Positions 24,292 through 31,499 of a DNA stretch of 64,000 nt are shown here, piece by piece; position 1 is the first letter of the stretch; each line of letters begins with the position of its first letter. A program made the translations under genes and the position numbers. The stretch lies in assembly GCA_947501265.1 (NCBI GenBank), contig CANMVY010000003.1:124001-188000 (forward strand). The letters are read 5' to 3'. Source of the DNA: Bacteroidota bacterium (lineage in GTDB: Bacteria; Bacteroidota; Bacteroidia; UBA7662; CANHCV01). A model generated the notes under the pieces. The model was not told the origin of the DNA and did no database searches. It worked only from the letters and a program-made list of their open reading frames with translations.

Positions 24292-24753
24292 ATGAAAAAA
24301 CTACTTCTTTTGCTGGCCATTTTGGCGTTTTCTAACGAATCATTTTCTCAAAAATTGGTTTTTAACGATGTAACCACCTCCTTCGAGGCATTTCAATCCA
24401 ACGAACCTTTCGAAAAAGTTTTTACATCTCAAAGGCAATTTTTTCAATTCTGCGAAGAATACAAAATAAATCCACCAGCCAATTTCGTGTTCCCAAATGT
24501 GGATTTTTCGAAGAATTACTTGGTTTTTATCTGTTCTGGAGTTCACCGAACAGGGGGGACTGAATTAGAAATAAATAAAATGAGTAAAGGTAAATCAGGT
24601 CTATTGATTAACTTTACCATTCGAAATCCACAACCTGGGTGTCCGGTAACCGACGCAATCACGTATCCCATTCGTGTTGCAACTGTTAAAAGATTTTCAG
24701 GTTTAGGAAAACCAACGTTTTCTAAAAAAGTGGTTCTCGTTCCTTGCATTTAA
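24292..24753 (+). CDS. Secreted PrcB-domain protein
   Basis: 153 aa from the ATG at 24292. Signal peptide MKKLLLLLAILAFSNESFSQ. The mature part has the PrcB-type core: an early segment with FQFCEEYKIN, then VDFSKNYLVFICSGVHRTGG, LEINKM, and the conserved NPQPGCPVTDAITYPI followed by a C-terminal VLVPC. PrcB was named as a lipoprotein partner of a Treponema surface protease; in Bacteroidota the domain is common and its role unknown. No lipobox Cys is visible here. A C-terminal processing protease gene lies 540 bases downstream. Confidence 0.72.
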   Translation: MKKLLLLLAILAFSNESFSQKLVFNDVTTSFEAFQSNEPFEKVFTSQRQFFQFCEEYKINPPANFVFPNVDFSKNYLVFICSGVHRTGGTELEINKMSKGKSGLLINFTIRNPQPGCPVTDAITYPIRVATVKRFSGLGKPTFSKKVVLVPCI

Positions 24754-24766
24754 AACATTTCATTTT

Positions 24767-25186
24767 ATGAATCAAAATACCCCGATTTCAGAAGTAATGA
24801 CTGCACACGTGATCGTTGGTCATCCTTCTTCAACCTTGCACCAGCTGAAAGATTTGTTCATGAATTTCTCATTGCACCATTTGGTGATTACCGATGAGGG
24901 TTCCGGCAAAGTGGTTGGTATTGTAACTGCATCCGATTTGTTGAAATTTACGTTGAATAACCCCAACGCAGATTTGGATCACACTCCTGTGAATGATATC
25001 ATGACCAAGGATGTGGTTTTCGTAACGCCTTCAACACCTCTTGGAGAATCTGTGGCTCGTTTAAATAAAGCTAATTTCAGTGCTTTGGTGGTTGAAGAAG
25101 ACCATAAACCTGTCGGTTTCATGTCGGTTCGTGACCTTCCTCGCATCATGAGTTTCATGTTTACTGAGAATTACAATTACGATTGA
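24767..25186 (+). CDS. Stand-alone CBS-domain protein
   Basis: 139 aa containing two tandem CBS motifs: ISEVMTAHVIVGHPSSTLHQ to ITDEGSGKVVGIVTASDLL, and VNDIMTKDVVFVTPSTPLGE to GFMSVRDLPRIM. CBS pairs bind adenine nucleotides and usually act as energy sensors; without another domain the target is unknown. Cytosolic. It begins 13 bases after the PrcB-like gene and is closed by a strong terminator. Confidence 0.9.
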   Translation: MNQNTPISEVMTAHVIVGHPSSTLHQLKDLFMNFSLHHLVITDEGSGKVVGIVTASDLLKFTLNNPNADLDHTPVNDIMTKDVVFVTPSTPLGESVARLNKANFSALVVEEDHKPVGFMSVRDLPRIMSFMFTENYNYD

Positions 25187-25205
25187 TCAAATTTGAAAAA
25201 TGACG

Positions 25206-25238
25206 AACCGCTCAACATCATTGAGCGGTTTTTTTTTG
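25206..25238 (+). terminator. Rho-independent terminator after the CBS gene
   Basis: AACCGCTCAA (25206-25215), loop CATCA, TTGAGCGGTT (25221-25230), then a long T run. A perfect 10-bp stem. Confidence 0.92.
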
Positions 25239-25296
25239 CTTTTTCGAAACAAGTGCATCCGATTGTATTTAATTTCGTTTCTCTGAAAATTTTCCT

Positions 25297-27402
25297 ATGA
25301 AATTCTGGTCAAAAAAATCATTCCATCTTTCCTTTTTATTGGTTTCATTCGCGTTATTCTCCTTCGTTTCCGATGATATGGATTTGCGTCGGAAAGCCAT
25401 CGTTGGAATTGCTTATCAAGCGCTGGATGGGACCCATTTCAATCCAAGATCCCTCAACGATACCTATTCCAAAGACGTATTTCAGTTGTATTTAAAGCGG
25501 ATGGATTACCGCAAATTGTACCTCACCCAAAGCGATTTAGCTGCCCTAAAAAAGCACGAAAATCAAATTGACGATCAGGTCAAAGTTCAGGATTTCCAGT
25601 TTTACCTCGACGTTGCTTCTATGATGGATCAACGCACGCTTCAAGTTGAAAAAATGGTGTCGGAAATTTTAGCCCAACCGTTCACGTTCGTGGCAGCTGA
25701 AAAAGTGGAGTCCGACCCCGAAAAATTGGATTGGGCCAAAGATGAAGTAGAATTGAAAGATCGTTGGAGGAAAGGATTGAAGTTGCAGGTTTTGAATCAA
25801 GTGTACGACAAAGAACAAGCCCAAGTAGAAGCTGCGTCGAAATCGGATACGGTGAAAATTCAAACCCGAGAAGAATTGGAAATCCAAGCGCGAAAAAAAG
25901 TTCAAGAGAATATGAACGACCAATTTTCGCGCATCAAAAAACAAAAAGAATTGGATCGTTTTTCTTATTTCGTGAACGTTTTGGTTGGCGTTTATGATCC
26001 GCATACCAACTTTTTCCCTCCGGCCGACAAAAAACAGTTCGACATTTCCATGTCGGGAAAAATGGAAGGCATCGGAGCCAAACTTCAACAAGTAAACGGC
26101 TATTTGAAAATTACTGAAATCGTTCCCGGTTCTCCATCTTGGAAGCAAGGGGAATTGCAGGTAAACGATCTAATTATGAAAGTGGCGCAAGGCCCTTCCG
26201 AACCGGTTGATATTGGTGGATGGGACCAAGACGAAGCCATTTCGTTGATTCGAGGTAAAAAAGGAACCGAAGTTCGCTTGACCGTTAAAAAACCAAACGA
26301 CGAAATGAAGGTCATTCCCATCGTTCGAGATGTGATTGAGTTGGAAGAAACCTTCGCTCGTTCTTTGGTAGTAGAAGTAGAAGGAACCGGCAAGAAAATC
26401 GGGTACTTGCACCTTCCGAAATTTTATGCCGATTTTGCCGATGCCAACGGTCGCCGTTGCGCAGCCGACGTGAAGAAAGAGTTGGAAAAACTCAAAGCCG
26501 AAAACGTAGATGGATTGGTGATGGATTTGCGAAATAACGGAGGCGGAAGCCTTTCCGATGTGGTAAAAATGGCCGGCTATTTTATTCCTTCAGGGCCAGT
26601 CGTTTTGGAAAAACGCCGCGGACAGGAGGCCTTCCAACACGCCGATCCCAGCAGCAATGTCGAATTTGAAAAGCCGCTCATTGTTTTGGTGAACCATTTC
26701 AGCGCTTCAGCATCGGAGATCTTCGCTGCTGCCATGCAAGATTATCAACGAGCGATCATCATGGGCACTTCCACCACTTTTGGAAAGGGAACCGTTCAAA
26801 ATTTCTTTGATTTGGATAACGGACTCCCAAACAACAGCGAATTGCGCCCAATAGGCCAGGTGAAAGTAACCATTGCCAAGTTCTACCGCATCAACGGCTC
26901 TACGACACAGAAAAAAGGAGTCATTCCCGATATCATTTTCCCCGATCTTTATCAGTATATCCCCAACGGAGAGCGCGCAGAAGATTTTCCCATGGCCGAT
27001 GATCAAGTGCCGGCGGCGAAATACCAGGTTTATCGTGGAACAGGAACTGCGAACTGGACTTCCGCCATCAGCAATGCGCAAAAGAGAATTGCAAAAAATG
27101 AATATTTCATCTATCAACATAATACAGCCTTGAAGGCGAAAAAGAACAAAGAACAATCTTCAGTAACCTTGGACTACAACGCATACGGCGTAAAGAGAAA
27201 ACAGGATAAAACCGAGGCTGATGCCGGAAACAAACTGGTAAAGGAATTGAATGGATGGAACTTCTTCAATCTCAAGTCGGATTTGCCGGCCATTCAATAC
27301 GATACCATCAATGTGAAGAAAAACGAACAATGGGTAAATGGCTTGAAGAAAGACCAGCAATTGTTCGAAGCCGTTCAAGTTATGAAAGATTTGCTTAAGT
27401 AA
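25297..27402 (+). CDS. Carboxy-terminal processing (tail-specific) protease, S41 family
   Basis: 701 aa with an N-terminal signal anchor. Order: an all-alpha N-terminal domain (about 40-235, with LTQSDLAALKKHENQID), a PDZ domain (MSGKMEGIGAKLQQVNGYLK, SPSWKQGELQVNDLIM), the S41 protease domain (DGLVMDLRNNGGGSLSDV, catalytic Ser in NHFSASASEIFAAA, catalytic Lys in FGKGTVQNFFD), and a C-terminal Tsp-type helical domain ending in VMKDLLK. This is the long Prc/Tsp architecture, which trims or degrades periplasmic proteins by their C-termini. It is four bases upstream of yaaA. Confidence 0.94.
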   Translation: MKFWSKKSFHLSFLLVSFALFSFVSDDMDLRRKAIVGIAYQALDGTHFNPRSLNDTYSKDVFQLYLKRMDYRKLYLTQSDLAALKKHENQIDDQVKVQDFQFYLDVASMMDQRTLQVEKMVSEILAQPFTFVAAEKVESDPEKLDWAKDEVELKDRWRKGLKLQVLNQVYDKEQAQVEAASKSDTVKIQTREELEIQARKKVQENMNDQFSRIKKQKELDRFSYFVNVLVGVYDPHTNFFPPADKKQFDISMSGKMEGIGAKLQQVNGYLKITEIVPGSPSWKQGELQVNDLIMKVAQGPSEPVDIGGWDQDEAISLIRGKKGTEVRLTVKKPNDEMKVIPIVRDVIELEETFARSLVVEVEGTGKKIGYLHLPKFYADFADANGRRCAADVKKELEKLKAENVDGLVMDLRNNGGGSLSDVVKMAGYFIPSGPVVLEKRRGQEAFQHADPSSNVEFEKPLIVLVNHFSASASEIFAAAMQDYQRAIIMGTSTTFGKGTVQNFFDLDNGLPNNSELRPIGQVKVTIAKFYRINGSTTQKKGVIPDIIFPDLYQYIPNGERAEDFPMADDQVPAAKYQVYRGTGTANWTSAISNAQKRIAKNEYFIYQHNTALKAKKNKEQSSVTLDYNAYGVKRKQDKTEADAGNKLVKELNGWNFFNLKSDLPAIQYDTINVKKNEQWVNGLKKDQQLFEAVQVMKDLLK

Positions 27403-27405
27403 TCT

Positions 27406-28164
27406 ATGATCATTCTTGTTTCTCCCGCTAAAACCCTCGACTACCAAAAGTCCTATCCTTTTACTTCCTCGGAGATGCCCCGTTGGATGGAACAATCGGA
27501 AACGATCGTAAAAAAGATGAAAGGATTTTCGGCCAAGAAGCTGATGGATTTGATGGACATTTCCAAGGACTTGGCCGAATTAAATGTTGGACGCTTCCAA
27601 GAATGGAGCGTACAGCCCAATAACGAATCGGTGCGTCCTGCCATTTTTGCTTTTGCGGGCGAGGTGTATTCCGGCTTGGATGCGCATTCCATGACTGAGG
27701 ATGTTTGGCAACGGGCTCAAAAACAATTAAGGCTGTTAAGCGGTCTGCATGGCGCATTGCGCCCCTACGAATTGATTCAGCCGTATCGGTTAGAAATGGG
27801 TACCCAAGTGAGTGTTGGCAGAAAGAAAAATTTGGTAGAATTTTGGAAATCAACCGTCACCCAATCCATCAAAGAAGAAATCGAAGAAGGAATTTTGGTG
27901 AATTTAGCTTCCGCCGAATACGCACGAGTGGTTGATTTTAAGTCGATCGCTAATCCGGTCATTGAATGTCAGTTTTTGGAATTTTCCAACGGAAAGTACA
28001 AACCCGTGCAGTTCTTTTTGAAGAAGGCAAGAGGCCTGATGGCCAGGTACTTACTGGATATTGATGCCCAAACTATGGATGATGTTCGGGGTTTTAATCG
28101 GGAAGGGTACCGTTGGAGCGAAGCGGAAAGTTCTGGAAACAAGTTGGTGTTTTTACGCGGATAG
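27406..28164 (+). CDS. yaaA: Peroxide stress protein YaaA (DUF328)
   Basis: 252 aa. Opens with the family signature MIILVSPAKTLDY and contains FAGEVYSGLDAHSM, LRLLSGLHGALRPYELIQPY and ARGLMARYLLDIDAQ, then FNREGYRWSEAESS. YaaA lowers free iron and protects DNA from peroxide in E. coli; the fold is a nucleotide- or DNA-binding one. Length is normal. It is tightly spaced after the protease gene, while dcd after it has its own promoter-like element. Confidence 0.93.
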   Translation: MIILVSPAKTLDYQKSYPFTSSEMPRWMEQSETIVKKMKGFSAKKLMDLMDISKDLAELNVGRFQEWSVQPNNESVRPAIFAFAGEVYSGLDAHSMTEDVWQRAQKQLRLLSGLHGALRPYELIQPYRLEMGTQVSVGRKKNLVEFWKSTVTQSIKEEIEEGILVNLASAEYARVVDFKSIANPVIECQFLEFSNGKYKPVQFFLKKARGLMARYLLDIDAQTMDDVRGFNREGYRWSEAESSGNKLVFLRG

Positions 28165-28167
28165 TCG

Positions 28168-28175
28168 CATCTTTG
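28168..28175 (+). promoter_or_regulatory. CATCTTTG, one-mismatch -7 element 4 bases before dcd ATG
   Basis: Same octamer and similar spacing recur before the genes starting at 59231 and 62351, which suggests a real variant of TAnnTTTG. Part of it lies after the yaaA stop. Confidence 0.4.
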
Positions 28176-28179
28176 CAGC

Positions 28180-28713
28180 ATGATTTTAACCGATACTTCC
28201 ATCCTACATGCCATTCAAGAGGGCAAGATTGTGATTGAACCTTTTGATCGATCCGCTTTGGGAACCAATTCCTACGATGTACATCTTTCCAAACATTTGG
28301 CCATTTATTCCAATAGGGAGTTGGATGCGAAAATGGATAATCCGATTTCTGAGTTTGAAATTCCAGAGGAGGGTTTTGTATTGCAACCTGGAGAATTGTA
28401 TTTGGGCAGCACCATGGAGTACACCGAAACCCACCATACGGTTCCGTTTTTGGAAGGGAAAAGTTCGGTGGGAAGGTTAGGGATTGATATTCATGCTACC
28501 GCTGGTAAGGGAGATGTAGGCTTTTGCAATTATTGGACGTTGGAGATTAGTTGTGTACGTCCGGTACGGGTTTATGCGGGAATGCCCATTGGTCAGTTGA
28601 TTTATTTTCAGGTTGAAGGTGGTATTGAGAATTTGTACCATTTGAAAAAGAACGCCAAATACACTCAAAAGAGTCCGAAACCCCAAGCTTCCATGATGTG
28701 GAAGAACTTCTAA
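28180..28713 (+). CDS. dcd: dCTP deaminase
   Basis: 177 aa. dUTPase-fold trimeric enzyme: SALGTNSYDVHLSKHLA, GFVLQPGELYLGSTMEYTE, EGKSSVGRLGIDIHATAGKG with the conserved Ser-Arg pair, and the C-terminal GMPIGQLIYFQVEG. It deaminates dCTP to dUTP to feed thymidylate synthesis. The AGxGDxGF region (KGDVGFCNYWTLE) is intact. The bifunctional DCD-DUT form is not indicated. Confidence 0.93.
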   Translation: MILTDTSILHAIQEGKIVIEPFDRSALGTNSYDVHLSKHLAIYSNRELDAKMDNPISEFEIPEEGFVLQPGELYLGSTMEYTETHHTVPFLEGKSSVGRLGIDIHATAGKGDVGFCNYWTLEISCVRPVRVYAGMPIGQLIYFQVEGGIENLYHLKKNAKYTQKSPKPQASMMWKNF

Positions 28714-28757
28714 GAAAAAATTAACTTAGAGATATTGGAATAATCGGTTGGTTTTCC

Positions 28758-28765
28758 TACCTTTG
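28758..28765 (+). promoter_or_regulatory. TACCTTTG -7 element of the rplM operon
   Basis: Exact TAnnTTTG with a TTG at 28735-28737, 20 bases upstream, matching the expected -33 spacing. It leaves a leader of roughly 30 bases before the GTG at 28802. Confidence 0.75.
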
Positions 28766-28801
28766 CAGTCCTTTAAAGGAATAACTAAAATTTTTTATAC
28801 A

Positions 28802-29254
28802 GTGAAACCTACGTTAAGTTACAAAACTGTCTCCGCCAACAGCGCAACTGTTGAGAAGAAGTGGCACGTTATCGATGCCGAAACGGAGATTGTGGGTCGC
28901 TTGGCAACTGCTGCTGCAACGTTGTTGCGCGGCAAGCACAAGCCGTCTTACACCCCACACGTAGACTGCGGTGATTGTGTTATCATCATCAACGCAGACA
29001 AAGTGAGGTTTACCGGAAACAAAATGGCTGAAAAGGACTATTGGTTCTACAGTGGCTATCCCGGTGGTAAGCGTTTCGTTGCAGCCAAGGACATGATCCA
29101 GCGCCGTCCTACGTACATCGTAGAGAAGGCCATCAAAGGCATGTTGCCTCGCACCAGATTGGGCCGCGAAATGTACCGCAATTTGTTTGTGTATGCCGGA
29201 AACGAGCATCCGCACGAAGCGCAACAACCTCAACCTTTAAAAATTAAGAAATAA
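28802..29254 (+). CDS. rplM: 50S ribosomal protein L13
   Basis: 150 aa from a GTG at 28802; the frame is open further upstream, but that would start before the predicted transcript. L13 motifs: [59 protein letters not shown], and [20 protein letters not shown] large-subunit assembly protein. First gene of rplM-rpsI-rpsB-tsf. Its TAA overlaps the rpsI ATG. Confidence 0.96.
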   Translation: MKPTLSYKTVSANSATVEKKWHVIDAETEIVGRLATAAATLLRGKHKPSYTPHVDCGDCVIIINADKVRFTGNKMAEKDYWFYSGYPGGKRFVAAKDMIQRRPTYIVEKAIKGMLPRTRLGREMYRNLFVYAGNEHPHEAQQPQPLKIKK

Positions 29255-29640
29255 TGGCAGCGATTAATACCGTTGGTCGCCGTAAAACCTCTGTTGCGAG
29301 GGTTTATTTGACTCCCGGGAGTGGTACAATTACCATTAACGGCCGTAAATTCGAAGAGTACTTCCCAACCATGATTTACCAGCAAGAAGCTATTCGTCCA
29401 TTAACTGTGGCGAACGTTGCTGGTCAATTCGATATCAAAGCCAACATTGTTGGTGGAGGTATCAACGGACAGGTGGGTGCTTTTTCATTAGCAATCGCTC
29501 GTGCCTTGAACGAACACGATGCTGAACTTCGCGGACCTTTGAAATCCGAAGGTTTGTTCACGCGTGATCCCCGTATGGTGGAACGCAAAAAGTTCGGTCG
29601 TCGCAAAGCTCGTCGTCGTTTCCAATTCTCAAAACGTTAA
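29254..29640 (+). CDS. rpsI: 30S ribosomal protein S9
   Basis: 128 aa. Conserved start [17 protein letters not shown], the [19 protein letters not shown] segment, and the C-terminal tail [17 protein letters not shown] whose last Lys-Arg reaches the P-site tRNA. Start ATG shares one base with the rplM stop (TAATG). Confidence 0.97.
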   Translation: MAAINTVGRRKTSVARVYLTPGSGTITINGRKFEEYFPTMIYQQEAIRPLTVANVAGQFDIKANIVGGGINGQVGAFSLAIARALNEHDAELRGPLKSEGLFTRDPRMVERKKFGRRKARRRFQFSKR

Positions 29641-29645
29641 TCTTC

Positions 29646-29651
29646 AGGAGG
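29646..29651 (+). promoter_or_regulatory. Strong Shine-Dalgarno sequence AGGAGG before rpsB
   Basis: Seven bases before the ATG at 29659. Perfect anti-SD match, unusual here because most starts in the window have none. Confidence 0.85.
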
Positions 29652-29658
29652 AACATTC

Positions 29659-30420
29659 ATGGCACAAGTTACTTACCAAGAACTATTGGACGCTGGGGTT
29701 CACTTCGGACACCTCAAGCGCAAATGGAACCCGAAAATGGCTCCATACATCTTCATGGAGAAAAACGATATTCACATCATCGATTTGAACAAAACTCAAG
29801 TGATGTTGGAAGATGCTTGCAAAGCAGCCAAGCAAATCGTAAAATCCGGTCGCAAGATTCTATTCGTTGCAACCAAAAAACAAGCTCAAGAAATCGTTCG
29901 CGAAGAAGCGCAGCGTTTGAATATGCCTTTCGTAACCGAACGTTGGTTAGGTGGTATGTTGACCAACTTCGCTACCGTTCGCAAATCCATCAAGAAGATG
30001 ACTACCATCGACAAAATGGAAACCAACGGAACTTGGCAAACGTTGAACAAAAAAGAACGTTTGATGATCGCTCGTGATCGCGCTAAATTGGAAAAAGTAT
30101 TGGGCGGTATTGCCGACCAAAATCGTCTTCCAGCTGCGTTGTTCATCGTTGATATCAAAAACGAGCACATTGCTGTAGCAGAAGCGCTTCGTTTGAACAT
30201 TCCTACCATCGCTATGGTTGATACCAATAGCGACCCAACTCAAGTAGATTTCGCGATCCCATCTAACGATGACGCAACGAAATCCATCGCTTTGATCACC
30301 AAAATGATCGGTAAAGCCATTGAAGAGGGATTGGAAGAGCGCAAACGCGAGAAAGTTGAATCTGCCGAAGGAGAAGCACAAGAGGCTCCAGCGGAAGAAG
30401 CAACTGCTGAGAAAGATTAA
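29659..30420 (+). CDS. rpsB: 30S ribosomal protein S2
   Basis: 253 aa. Motifs: [58 protein letters not shown], and [20 protein letters not shown]. The C-terminal 30 residues are a Glu/Ala-rich extension, common in this phylum. Preceded by a strong Shine-Dalgarno and followed by a hairpin before tsf. Confidence 0.97.
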   Translation: MAQVTYQELLDAGVHFGHLKRKWNPKMAPYIFMEKNDIHIIDLNKTQVMLEDACKAAKQIVKSGRKILFVATKKQAQEIVREEAQRLNMPFVTERWLGGMLTNFATVRKSIKKMTTIDKMETNGTWQTLNKKERLMIARDRAKLEKVLGGIADQNRLPAALFIVDIKNEHIAVAEALRLNIPTIAMVDTNSDPTQVDFAIPSNDDATKSIALITKMIGKAIEEGLEERKREKVESAEGEAQEAPAEEATAEKD

Positions 30421-30445
30421 TTTCAGAGCCCATTGCTCCAACTCA

Positions 30446-30486
30446 AAGCTCGCGGAGCAGTTTCATACTGTTTCGCGGGCTTTTTT
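30446..30486 (+). terminator. Hairpin with T run between rpsB and tsf (attenuator or partial terminator)
   Basis: Interrupted stem: GC, CGCG (30451-30454) and CAGT (30458-30461) pair with ACTG (30467-30470), CGCG (30474-30477) and GC, followed by six T. It lies inside what is normally a single operon and no clear promoter follows it, so partial read-through to tsf is likely. Confidence 0.6.
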
Positions 30487-30516
30487 AATAAATAGGAAAA
30501 ATTAAATCAATACAAT

Positions 30517-31350
30517 ATGAGCATTACAGCATCAGATGTGAACAAATTGCGCCAAATGACCGGTGCCGGCATGATGGATTGCAAAAAAGCGTTGGAAGAA
30601 GCTGCGGGGAACTTCGAAGAAGCCGTGGTTATCCTACGTAAAAAAGGACAGAAAATTTCGGCCAGTCGTGCCGATCGTACAGCTTCAGAAGGAGTTGTCA
30701 TCGTTTCTGTTTCCAACGACGGAACTCAAGGAGTGATCGTTGAATTGAATTGCGAAACCGATTTCGTTGCCAAAAACGACGATTTCATGACGTTCGCCAA
30801 CAAAATTGCAGCCGTTGCTTTGGAAAACAAACCAGCTGATTTAGAAGGATTAATGGCACTTACCATGGATGGTCTTGCTATTTCTGAGCTCGTTATTGAG
30901 TACACTGGAAAAATCGGTGAAAAGATCGATTTGTCCCGTTACATGTTGGTTTCTGGCGCTAACTTGGTTGGCTATATCCACTCCAATAACAAATTGGGTG
31001 TAATGGTTGAAATGAATAACGCTCCAACTGAAGCCAATGAAGTAGCAGGAAAAGATGTTGCTATGCAAATTGCAGCCATGAGCCCAATCGCCGTTGACGA
31101 AAATGCAGTTGATCCTGCCATCATCGCACGTGAAATGGAAATCGGTCGTGAGCAAGCGATTGCCGATGGTAAGAACGAGCAAATGGCAGAAAACATTGCT
31201 CGTGGAAAAGCAAATAAGTGGTTGAAAGAAAATACTTTGTTGCCTCAGCCTTTCGTGAAGGATGGTAGCAAAAGCGTGAAAGAATATTTGAACAGTGTTG
31301 AAGAAGGACTAACCGTGGTTAGTTTCAAGCGCATTGCTGTAGGTTCTTAA
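30517..31350 (+). CDS. tsf: Elongation factor Ts
   Basis: 277 aa. N-terminal LRQMTGAGMMDCKKALEEA, the UBA-like module, followed by IVELNCETDFVAKNDDFMTF and AMQIAAMSPIAVDENAVD in the core domain, and a C-terminal helical region. It recycles EF-Tu by GDP/GTP exchange. Ends before a strong terminator. Confidence 0.97.
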   Translation: MSITASDVNKLRQMTGAGMMDCKKALEEAAGNFEEAVVILRKKGQKISASRADRTASEGVVIVSVSNDGTQGVIVELNCETDFVAKNDDFMTFANKIAAVALENKPADLEGLMALTMDGLAISELVIEYTGKIGEKIDLSRYMLVSGANLVGYIHSNNKLGVMVEMNNAPTEANEVAGKDVAMQIAAMSPIAVDENAVDPAIIAREMEIGREQAIADGKNEQMAENIARGKANKWLKENTLLPQPFVKDGSKSVKEYLNSVEEGLTVVSFKRIAVGS

Positions 31351-31370
31351 TTTCTACTCGAATGATTAGC

Positions 31371-31405
31371 ATAGCCCCATCCAAAAGATGGGGCTATTTT
31401 GTTTC
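31371..31405 (+). terminator. Rho-independent terminator of the ribosomal protein operon
   Basis: ATAGCCCCATC (31371-31381), five-base loop, GATGGGGCTAT (31387-31397), then a T-rich tail. A perfect 11-bp stem. Confidence 0.92.
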
Positions 31406-31474
31406 AAAACGCTTTTTTTTTCTGTTTTGAAACAACACATTAAATAAAAAAATAAATTGAAGAAAAAAACCTAT

Positions 31475-31482
31475 TAGTTTTG
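31475..31482 (+). promoter_or_regulatory. TAGTTTTG -7 element of the T9SS cargo gene
   Basis: Exact TAnnTTTG, 17 bases before the ATG at 31500, with a TTG at 31457-31459. Confidence 0.65.
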
Positions 31483-31499
31483 CATTACAAAAATTTATT

